Assembly: GCA_947464665.1 (NCBI GenBank)
Contig: CANHXV010000130.1
Location: 1-5,694 of the forward strand
Reading direction: 5' to 3'
Length of the DNA: 5,694 nt
From: Comamonadaceae bacterium
Lineage (GTDB): Bacteria > Pseudomonadota > Gammaproteobacteria > Burkholderiales > Burkholderiaceae_C
The notes under the pieces are model-generated. The model was given only the letters and a program-made list of their open reading frames with translations. It ran no database searches and was not told the DNA's origin. Below are positions 1-5,569 of the stretch, piece by piece; within the stretch, counting starts at the first letter, position 1; each line of letters starts with the position of its first letter. A program made the position numbers and the translations under genes.

Positions 1-2562
1 TACCCAGATGCAGCCAAGCGAGAGGCTGAGCGCCCGCGTTATGCAGAGCGTTTAGAGTTTGAGATCAACACCATATTGAACATGGGTTTCCCTGGTTACT
101 TTTTGATTGTGGGGGACTTCATCAATTGGGCAAAGAAAAATGGCTGTCCGGTGGGGCCAGGCAGGGGTTCTGGCGCTGGCTCCTTGGTCGCTTATTCTTT
201 GAAAATTACCGATCTTGATCCGCTGCAATACAACCTTCTGTTTGAGCGTTTTTTGAATCCTGAGCGGGTGTCCATGCCCGACTTTGACATTGATTTTTGC
301 CAAGCCAATCGTGATCGCGTGATTGACTACGTCAAAGACAAGTACGGTCGCGATGCCGTGAGCCAAATTGTCACCTTCGGCACCATGGCGGCGCGTGCCG
401 CCATTCGGGATGTGGGCCGTGTGCTGGACATGAGTTACATGTTCTGCGATGGCATCAGCAAGCTCATCCCCAATAAGCCAGGCCAGCACATCACCATCGA
501 TGGTGCGATCAAGGCCGAACCTATTTTGGCCGAGCGCTTGGAAAAAGAAGACGAAGTCAAAACATTGTTGGCGCTGGCGCAAAAATTAGAAGGCATGACC
601 CGCAATGTGGGCATGCACGCAGGTGGCGTCTTGATTGCGCCCGGCAAGCTCACAGATTTTTGTCCTCTGTATCAACAGCCGGGCAGTAGCTCTGCAGTGA
701 GCCAGTACGACAAAGACGATGTGGAAGCCATTGGCTTGGTAAAGTTTGACTTCTTAGGCTTGGCCACCTTGACCATTTTGGAGTTGGCACGCGACATGAT
801 TGTGAAGCGCCATAAAGGTCAAGAAAATTTTGCGTTTGAAAATATTCCACTCAATGACGTGGCCACCTATAAGTTGTTTGCCGATGGGCGCACTGAGTCT
901 GTGTTCCAGTTTGAAAGTCGCGGCATGCAAGGCATGTTGAAAGATGCTCGCCCTTCGCGTTTGGAGGATTTGATTGCCCTCAATGCCTTGTACCGACCTG
1001 GCCCGATGGATTTGATTCCCAGTTTTGTGGCGCGCAAGCACGGCCGTGAAGTGGTGGAGTATCCGCACCCCTTGGTTGAAAAAGTCCTGTCTGAAACCTA
1101 CGGCATCATGGTTTACCAAGAGCAGGTCATGCAAACCGCGCAGGTGTTAGGTGGTTACAGTTTGGGCGCTGCTGATTTGCTACGCCGCGCCATGGGTAAG
1201 AAAAAAGCCGAAGAGATGGCCGAGCACCGGGAGATTTTCCGTAAGGGCGCTGGCGTCAATGGCTTGAGCGAAGAAAAGGCTGACGAAGTTTTTGACTTGA
1301 TGGAAAAGTTTGCAGGCTATGGTTTCAACAAATCACACGCTGCAGCTTATTCTTTGTTGGCCTATCACACGGGGTGGCTCAAGGTTCATTTCACGGCGGA
1401 GTTTTTCTGTTCCAACATGACCATTGAAATGGACGACACCGACAAACTCAAGGTCTTGTTTGAAGATGCCTTGAAGTTTGGCATGACTTTCGATCCGCCC
1501 GATGTGAATCGAGGCACGCACCGCTTTGAGCCAGTGTCCGACAAAGTCATTCGCTACGGTTTAGGTGCCATCAAAGGCACAGGCCAGCAAGCCATTGATG
1601 CCATTGTGAAAGCGCGCGAAGAGGGTGGTCCTTTTACCAGTTTGTTTGATTTCTGCGTGCGTGTTGATCGCAGTCGTTTGAATAAGCGCACGGTAGAAGC
1701 CTTGGTCAAGGCCGGAGCCTTTGATTCATTGCAGCGCAATCGTGCTTCATTGGCAGCCTCCATTGACCGTGCCTTTGATTTCTCAACGGCCGCTGCTGCG
1801 AACGCCAATCAAGGCGGCTTGTTTGACATGATGGGTGACGATGCCCATGGCTCTAGCACGCAAGAACCCGATTTGGTGGATGTACTTCCTTGGGGTGTCA
1901 AAGAGCAACTCACCCATGAAAAAACGGCTGTTGGTTTTTACTTGTCAGGTCATTTGTTTGATGCAGTAGAGCGTGAAGTTCGCTTGTTTGCCAAATGCAA
2001 AATTGACGAACTGATTGACAGTCGCGAGCCCCAATTGTTGGCCGGCATTGTGAGTGACTTGCGCATCATCAATGCCCAACGTGGCAAATTGGCCATTTTT
2101 AAGTTAGATGATAAGAGTGCCATGATGGAGGCTACAGCCGATGAGGCCATGATCAATGCCAACCGTCATTTGTTCAAAGACGATGAACTGATCATTGTCA
2201 TGGCCAAGATGCAAGTCGATCGCTTTTCGGGTGGTTATCGCTTGTCGATTCAGCAAGTTTGGGATTTACCTTCAGCGCGTTGTCGCTTTGGCAAGTTCTT
2301 GCGCGTGTCTGTGAATGGCCGTGCACCAGAGGTCGCTCGCTTGGTGAAAGATTTTCCACCGCAGCGCGAAATGACAGAGCAAGGCGAATTGTTGCGTGGT
2401 TTGCCTGTCCGTTTGAAGTTAGAGCGCCGAGGCGACAAAGTGGCTGCTGCGGCAGAACTGCTACTTGGCGAACAAGCCAAGTTTTTCCCTAGCGATGCAG
2501 CCCTTTCAAGCTGGATTGCCCAAGCCGATCAAGGCAAAGCCGAAATCGTCTACGAAATTTAA
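1..2562 (+). CDS. dnaE: DNA polymerase III subunit alpha (DnaE), C-terminal 853 residues, 5' end outside window
   Basis: Catalytic subunit of the replicative DNA polymerase III holoenzyme, acting at the cytoplasmic replication fork. The reading frame is open from base 1 and the first 27 codons match the family, so the TTG/ATG codons at 76 and 82 are not the start. About 300 N-terminal residues (PHP domain and start of the polymerase core) are missing. Visible, numbered within the fragment: GPGRGSGAGS at 52-61; PDFDIDF at 93-99, holding two of the three catalytic aspartates (E. coli D401/D403); VKFDFLG with the third aspartate at 250 (E. coli D555); NKSHAAAYS from 443; helix-hairpin-helix region near 519-540; clamp-binding motif QGGLF at 604-608; OB fold about 678-757; then the tau-binding C-terminal domain. 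The motifs are intact, with no frameshift. It ends convergently against tolA, 16 bp away. Family assignment is near certain; the betaproteobacterial origin is inference. Confidence 0.98.
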   Translation, partial: YPDAAKREAERPRYAERLEFEINTILNMGFPGYFLIVGDFINWAKKNGCPVGPGRGSGAGSLVAYSLKITDLDPLQYNLLFERFLNPERVSMPDFDIDFCQANRDRVIDYVKDKYGRDAVSQIVTFGTMAARAAIRDVGRVLDMSYMFCDGISKLIPNKPGQHITIDGAIKAEPILAERLEKEDEVKTLLALAQKLEGMTRNVGMHAGGVLIAPGKLTDFCPLYQQPGSSSAVSQYDKDDVEAIGLVKFDFLGLATLTILELARDMIVKRHKGQENFAFENIPLNDVATYKLFADGRTESVFQFESRGMQGMLKDARPSRLEDLIALNALYRPGPMDLIPSFVARKHGREVVEYPHPLVEKVLSETYGIMVYQEQVMQTAQVLGGYSLGAADLLRRAMGKKKAEEMAEHREIFRKGAGVNGLSEEKADEVFDLMEKFAGYGFNKSHAAAYSLLAYHTGWLKVHFTAEFFCSNMTIEMDDTDKLKVLFEDALKFGMTFDPPDVNRGTHRFEPVSDKVIRYGLGAIKGTGQQAIDAIVKAREEGGPFTSLFDFCVRVDRSRLNKRTVEALVKAGAFDSLQRNRASLAASIDRAFDFSTAAAANANQGGLFDMMGDDAHGSSTQEPDLVDVLPWGVKEQLTHEKTAVGFYLSGHLFDAVEREVRLFAKCKIDELIDSREPQLLAGIVSDLRIINAQRGKLAIFKLDDKSAMMEATADEAMINANRHLFKDDELIIVMAKMQVDRFSGGYRLSIQQVWDLPSARCRFGKFLRVSVNGRAPEVARLVKDFPPQREMTEQGELLRGLPVRLKLERRGDKVAAAAELLLGEQAKFFPSDAALSSWIAQADQGKAEIVYEI

Positions 2563-2580
2563 TTGGGTCCCAATTAAATT
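2556..2580. terminator. Perfect inverted repeat between convergent dnaE and tolA, candidate bidirectional terminator
   Basis: The arms AATTTAATTGGG (2556-2567) and CCCAATTAAATT (2569-2580) are exact reverse complements around a single T at 2568. In RNA the innermost G-C pair would open, giving about 11 bp and a 3-nt loop. The left arm contains the last dnaE codon bases and its TAA stop (2560-2562); the right arm runs two bases into the tolA stop (2579-2581). Position and symmetry suggest a shared transcription end. Against a classical intrinsic terminator: the outer stem is A/T-rich and only short broken U tracts follow on either side (ATCTTT after the dnaE side, TTTCG after the tolA side). 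The inverted repeat is certain; its role is inferred. Confidence 0.55.
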
Positions 2581-3463
2581 AATCTTTGGGGCGGAAGCTG
2601 ATTTCTAGAACGGGTGGGACACGGCCATCTTCGTCTCGGGGAAGGGTGGCGGTTTTGTCGATGGCTTTGAGCACTGCTTCATCCCAGGCTTTGTTACCGC
2701 TGCTCGACAGTAGCTTTCGGCTGATGATGGTGCCATCCGGTGATGTGCGCACTTCCACTTCAGCTTTGGGATTGCCCGCCACATCCTCAGTGAAAGTGAT
2801 GTTGGGCCTGATCCGAGCGCGAATTCGGCCTGCATAGCTGGGAGATGGGCCCGACGCTTTCAATGCGCTGCCCCTTGCATTTTCATCACCCGAAGCACCA
2901 GCCATGCCTTGCATGCGTTTTAAGTTTTCATTGCGAAGCGCGTCATTGCGTTTCTCTTCAGCCACGGCTTTCTTGGCATCTTCTTTTTTCTTCTTTTCGA
3001 TCTCTTTCGCTTTTTCTTTCTCTTTTTCTTTCTCTAATTTTTCTTTCTCACGCTTCTCTTTCTCAAGCTTTTTTTTCTTCTCTAACTCGGCCTCTTTTTT
3101 TTCTTGAAGTTTCTTTTCCTTTTCCTTTTCCTTTTTCAATGCAATGTCGGCCGCTTCACGCTCAGCGGCAGCACTGACTTTGGATGGTGCTGGGGGGGTT
3201 GGTTTGGGCTCAATCTGAGGTTCAGCTTTTTTGACCGGCTCTGGCGGGGAGGGCTCTGGCTCATTGGCTGCGGGCGCTGCTTCCACCGGCATGGCAGACC
3301 ACAACTCAGCTGAGGCCGATAAGTTGTTAGGCTCTGTTTTCCACTGAACGCCCCATGTGAGAGCTGCCAGTAGTAAGAAGTGCATGAACAATGCAAACGA
3401 CAGTGAGCGGCCAAACCCACCAACCGGTGGGGGCGCAAACTCGTTGTGGGCTAAGTCATTCAT
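2579..3463 (-). CDS. tolA: TolA, periplasm-spanning protein of the Tol-Pal system
   Basis: Links the TolQ-TolR motor in the inner membrane to Pal and TolB at the outer membrane, helping outer-membrane constriction at division. The 294 residues, against about 420 in E. coli, fall into a cytoplasmic N-terminus (1-19), one membrane helix (about 20-40, FALFMHFLLLAALTW), a Pro/Glu-rich linker (about 65-95), a Lys/Glu-rich helix (about 97-183), a Gly/Ser/Ala hinge (about 186-208) and a C-terminal TolA/TonB-like domain (about 209-294, from SYAGRIRARIRPNITF). There are no cysteines, so the disulfide of the E. coli C-terminal domain is absent. The start is fixed by an in-frame TAA two codons upstream and no other start codon before the membrane helix. 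No Shine-Dalgarno sits at normal distance. It is last in the operon, 35 bp after tolR. A TonB was considered, but the tolQR context and the C-terminal domain favour TolA. Confidence 0.94.
   Translation of the reverse strand: MNDLAHNEFAPPPVGGFGRSLSFALFMHFLLLAALTWGVQWKTEPNNLSASAELWSAMPVEAAPAANEPEPSPPEPVKKAEPQIEPKPTPPAPSKVSAAAEREAADIALKKEKEKEKKLQEKKEAELEKKKKLEKEKREKEKLEKEKEKEKAKEIEKKKKEDAKKAVAEEKRNDALRNENLKRMQGMAGASGDENARGSALKASGPSPSYAGRIRARIRPNITFTEDVAGNPKAEVEVRTSPDGTIISRKLLSSSGNKAWDEAVLKAIDKTATLPRDEDGRVPPVLEISFRPKD
2979..3137 (-). repeat. Low-complexity purine-rich tract coding for the Lys/Glu helix of TolA
   Basis: The tolA sense strand is almost all purine here, and the plus strand almost all pyrimidine. 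Uninterrupted pyrimidine runs on the plus strand include 2979-2998 (20 nt), 3010-3035 (26 nt) and 3110-3137 (28 nt); the last contains CCTTTT units with a 6-nt period coding for Glu-Lys repeats. Two T8 runs (3069-3076 and 3095-3102) read as A8 in the tolA message. The tract is explained by the protein composition, but it is prone to slippage and length change. It is not a CRISPR or satellite array. Confidence 0.85.
3063..3074 (-). other. Possible -1 ribosomal frameshift site in tolA (A AAA AAG followed by a -1 frame stop)
   Basis: On the minus strand the tolA zero frame reads AAA AAA AAG CTT GAG around codons 130-134. This contains the heptamer A_AAA_AAG in the register required for -1 slippage (3074 to 3068), the same heptamer and register as E. 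coli dnaX. In the -1 frame the next two codons are GCT TGA (stop at 3065-3063), so slippage would give a product of about 133 residues lacking the C-terminal domain. I see no clear stimulatory hairpin downstream and no well-placed upstream Shine-Dalgarno, so the heptamer may be only a by-product of lysine codons. Confidence 0.25.
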
Positions 3464-3498
3464 GCGTTAAATAACAAACTTCAAGGCGTTCAATTGAC

Positions 3499-3918
3499 TC
3501 AAGGGGCAAGCTGTACAGACAGGCCAACACGTTGGATGCCTGATCGCTGCAAAGTGTCCATGACCTTGACGACCATTTCGTATTTGACGTTGCGATCGGC
3601 GCTGATGACAACAGCTGAATTGACTTGCCCGGTTTGCGCTACGCGAACGCTGTTGGCCAAGCTTTCAAGGTTGATTTTTTGTGTTTTGCTGTCGCTCACC
3701 ATCTCAAGGCTGTCATCCATTTGGACCACAATTTGAATCACTTGATCGGGTTGCTTGGCGGCTTTTCCTACGCTTGGTAAGTCAACCACGCTGGGTGTGA
3801 TCATGGGCGCGGTGACCATGAAAATAATCAAAAGCACCAACATCACATCGATGAAAGGCACCATGTTGATTTCATTGATGGTTCGTCGGCCCCGGCCGCG
3901 AGAGGAAATAGCTGGCAT
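3499..3918 (-). CDS. tolR: TolR, proton-channel and stator-type subunit of the Tol-Pal motor (ExbD/TolR family)
   Basis: Inner-membrane protein that forms the proton-driven motor with TolQ and energises TolA. It has 139 residues, close to the 142 of E. coli. A basic cytoplasmic N-terminus (RGRGRRTINEIN) precedes one membrane helix at about 19-40 (MVPFIDVMLVLLIIFMVTAP). Asp24 in that helix corresponds to the essential E. coli TolR Asp23. A periplasmic domain of about 95 residues ends in the usual VKVMDTLQRSGI region. ATG at 3918 is supported by GGGAG at 3930-3926, 7 nt upstream. It lies 18 bp after tolQ and 35 bp before tolA. ExbD is the main alternative, but ybgC and tolQ upstream and tolA downstream settle it as TolR. 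Confidence 0.96.
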   Translation of the reverse strand: MPAISSRGRGRRTINEINMVPFIDVMLVLLIIFMVTAPMITPSVVDLPSVGKAAKQPDQVIQIVVQMDDSLEMVSDSKTQKINLESLANSVRVAQTGQVNSAVVISADRNVKYEMVVKVMDTLQRSGIQRVGLSVQLAP

Positions 3919-3921
3919 GTA

Positions 3922-3930
3922 CCTTCTCCC
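3922..3930 (-). promoter_or_regulatory. Strong Shine-Dalgarno of tolR
   Basis: The minus strand reads GGGAGAAGG immediately before the tolR ATG at 3918. The GGGAG part is 7 nt from the start codon. It lies in the 18-bp tolQ-tolR gap, so tolR can be initiated independently, unlike the overlapping starts earlier in the operon. Confidence 0.75.
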
Positions 3931-3936
3931 GAAAAA

Positions 3937-4656
3937 TCAGTGACCGGATGCAGAAAGTCCGGCGCTTCCTGCACCGGTGGAGCCGCCCAAACTTCTTTGT
4001 AAAATGTTTGAGAATTCTTCAATGAAGGTTTCCAGTTTGATCGCCACACGGTCAATGTCACGCGCAAATCGGTTGTAGGCCACTACGGCAGGAATGGCGG
4101 CAAACAAGCCGATGGCCGTTGCCACCAAGGCTTCGGCAATACCAGGGGCCACAGTGGCCAAGGTCACTTGCTGCATGCTGGCCAAGCCCGTAAAGGCATG
4201 CATGATGCCCCATACCGTACCAAACAATCCCACATAAGGCGACACAGAACCTACTGAAGCCAGAAAAGATAACTGTGCTTCGGCCACATCCATCTCGCGT
4301 TGAAAACTGGCGCGCATGGCACGTCTTGCTCCATCTAGCAAAGTGCCTGCATCTGAAATGCGACGCTCACGCAGTTTTTGATATTCGCGCATACCACTGG
4401 CAAAAATGCGCTCCATGGGACCGGCCAATTTGGCATTCTGTACCGCTGAAGAAAATAAATCGTTCAAACTCGTTCCTGACCAAAATTGTTGTTCAAACTC
4501 TTCGTTCAGAGTTTGAATCCGTTTGATGGCGATGAGTTTACGCACAATGGCCGCCCAACTGGCAATAGAGATGGCCATCAAAATGACCATGACCAGTTGC
4601 ACGACAAAACTGGCATGCAACACAAGTTGAATGATGGACATGTTGTCTTGGTTCAT
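3937..4656 (-). CDS. tolQ: TolQ, inner-membrane motor subunit of the Tol-Pal system (MotA/TolQ/ExbB family)
   Basis: Forms the multimeric proton-conducting motor around TolR and drives TolA. It has 239 residues, against 230 in E. coli. Membrane helices are about 8-35 (IIQLVLHASFVVQLVMVILM), 131-157 (ending in GLFGTVWGIMHAF) and 166-193 (ATVAPGIAEALVATAIGLFA), with a cytoplasmic loop of about 90 residues between the first two. Thr147 and Thr180 match E. coli TolQ Thr145 and Thr178, the conserved polar residues of the proton path; both are offset by two, which supports the alignment. The C-terminus is a short Gly/Ser-rich tail (about 223-239). The ATG overlaps the ybgC stop as ATGA and has GGAAG 7 nt upstream. 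ExbB is excluded mainly by context. Confidence 0.97.
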   Translation of the reverse strand: MNQDNMSIIQLVLHASFVVQLVMVILMAISIASWAAIVRKLIAIKRIQTLNEEFEQQFWSGTSLNDLFSSAVQNAKLAGPMERIFASGMREYQKLRERRISDAGTLLDGARRAMRASFQREMDVAEAQLSFLASVGSVSPYVGLFGTVWGIMHAFTGLASMQQVTLATVAPGIAEALVATAIGLFAAIPAVVAYNRFARDIDRVAIKLETFIEEFSNILQRSLGGSTGAGSAGLSASGH

Positions 4657-5063
4657 TGAAGTGCTTCCAAAATTTTGACCGGAATACGGCCGGGTTTGAG
4701 GGTTTGGCTGTCTACCCAGCCAATTCGGATCGTGCCTTCAGCCAGCAATTTCCGTTCATCGTCGGTGGTCAGCCATGCTTGCTGAGAGAGCACCAAGCTG
4801 GCGCGGCCAGCTTCAGAAGTTTGAGCCGTGACTTCAAGCAGATCATCTAAGCGAGCAGGTGAAAAATACTTGATTTGAGTTTCACTGACCACAAACATGC
4901 CGCCGCACTCATCTTTCAAGGAGTGTTGCTCAATACCCAGTGAACGCAACCATTCAGTGCGAGCCCGTTCAAAAAATTTCAAATAATTGGCGTAGAAAAC
5001 AATGCCACCGGCATCGGTATCTTCCCAGTAAATTCGGATGGGGAATTGGTAGACGGATTTCAT
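4653..5063 (-). CDS. ybgC: YbgC, Tol-Pal-associated acyl-CoA thioesterase (4HBT hotdog family)
   Basis: Cytoplasmic hotdog-fold thioesterase of the 4-hydroxybenzoyl-CoA family, acting on acyl-CoAs. E. coli YbgC has been linked to phospholipid metabolism, and the gene commonly sits first in the tol-pal cluster, as here. It has 136 residues, close to the 134 of E. coli. The signature EDTDAGGIVFYANYLKFFER begins at residue 14, and Asp17 is the catalytic aspartate (E. coli Asp18). The next conserved block, YFSPARLDDLLEV, is also present. The ATG at 5063 overlaps the nusB stop by 4 bp. The nearest Shine-Dalgarno-like AGG is about 12 nt away, so translation probably depends on coupling to nusB. The physiological substrate cannot be told from sequence. 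Confidence 0.95.
   Translation of the reverse strand: MKSVYQFPIRIYWEDTDAGGIVFYANYLKFFERARTEWLRSLGIEQHSLKDECGGMFVVSETQIKYFSPARLDDLLEVTAQTSEAGRASLVLSQQAWLTTDDERKLLAEGTIRIGWVDSQTLKPGRIPVKILEALQ
4664..4668 (-). promoter_or_regulatory. Shine-Dalgarno of tolQ inside the ybgC coding end
   Basis: GGAAG on the minus strand lies 7 nt before the tolQ ATG (4656-4654), inside the last ybgC codons. It supports the ATG in the ATGA overlap as the tolQ start and allows re-initiation by ribosomes ending ybgC. Confidence 0.6.
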
Positions 5064-5569
5064 GCCCGTGCGCGGCCTGCCTCGCGGTCGGCTTGAACTT
5101 CATGCGATCGCAGTTGTGGCGCCAAGCCTTCCAAAACAGCGTTCACATATTTATGACCATCTGTGCCACCAAATTCCTTGGCCAATTCAATGCATTCATT
5201 CAAGCTGACACGCCAAGGTACATCGAGACAGTGTTTCATTTCGAAAACGCCAATCCACATGACGGCGCGCTCGATGGGAGAAATCTCTGCCATGCTTCGA
5301 TCGAGCAAAGGCAAAATAAGTTTGTCTAAGTCAAGTGCCTGTTCAGAGCAACCGTACAAAAGCGCATCGTAATGAGCTGAGTCGGCTTTGTGGAAGCCAG
5401 ACAAATCCCGAGTGAACAAATCGATATCTGCCGCTTCGTTTTTGCCAACCAACACTTGGTACAAAGCTTGTAGCGCAAACTCACGAGCGCGACTGCGTGC
5501 AGACTTGCTGGCAGATTTGCCTTGCTTTCGAACTGTGGGCTTGCTGTTTTTTTCGGGCAACTCGCTCAT
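5060..5569 (-). CDS. nusB: NusB, transcription antitermination factor
   Basis: RNA-binding protein that pairs with NusE (ribosomal protein S10) on boxA RNA, keeping RNA polymerase processive on rRNA operons. It has 169 residues, against 139 in E. coli. The all-helical NusB fold starts near residue 25 (SRAREFALQALYQ) and ends near residue 156. The conserved blocks ISPIERAVMWIGVFEM, VPWRVSLNECIELAKEFGG and HKYVNAVLEGLAP are present. The first 24 or so residues form a Lys/Ser/Arg-rich extension absent from E. coli, and the C-terminus has a charged tail. GAGGAA 5 nt upstream supports the ATG at 5569. It overlaps ribH upstream and ybgC downstream, each by ATGA. The ribH-nusB pairing is common in bacteria. 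Confidence 0.97.
   Translation of the reverse strand: MSELPEKNSKPTVRKQGKSASKSARSRAREFALQALYQVLVGKNEAADIDLFTRDLSGFHKADSAHYDALLYGCSEQALDLDKLILPLLDRSMAEISPIERAVMWIGVFEMKHCLDVPWRVSLNECIELAKEFGGTDGHKYVNAVLEGLAPQLRSHEVQADREAGRARA

Noticed and set aside
76..84. TTG/ATG codons that could be taken as a dnaE start
   Set aside because: The same frame is open to base 1 and the upstream residues fit the DnaE family, so the gene continues beyond the left edge.
52..582. Minus-strand open frame of 176 codons opposite dnaE
   Set aside because: It lies wholly opposite conserved DnaE catalytic-domain sequence, has no recognisable motif, and is a by-product of dnaE codon use.
754..1134. Minus-strand open frame of 126 codons opposite dnaE
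   Set aside because: Antisense to conserved polymerase sequence; composition looks random and no family resemblance is visible.
3110..3137. Short periodic repeat that might suggest a CRISPR or satellite array
   Set aside because: The unit is 6 nt with no spacers and encodes a Glu-Lys repeat in frame within TolA.
2845..3177. Plus-strand Phe/Ser/Leu-rich frames that look like a hydrophobic membrane protein
   Set aside because: The hydrophobicity comes only from reading the complement of the tolA Lys/Glu-rich tract; TTT and TTC codons are the reverse of AAA and GAA.
4940..5329. Plus-strand open frame of 129 codons across the ybgC-nusB junction
   Set aside because: Both strands cannot be read here without contradicting two well-conserved genes, and the product has no known features.
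5547..5553. A7 run near the nusB start giving A_AAA_AAC, a possible slippery site
   Set aside because: It falls at codons 6-8 and I see no structural signal around it; the run simply reflects a Glu-Lys-Asn sequence.
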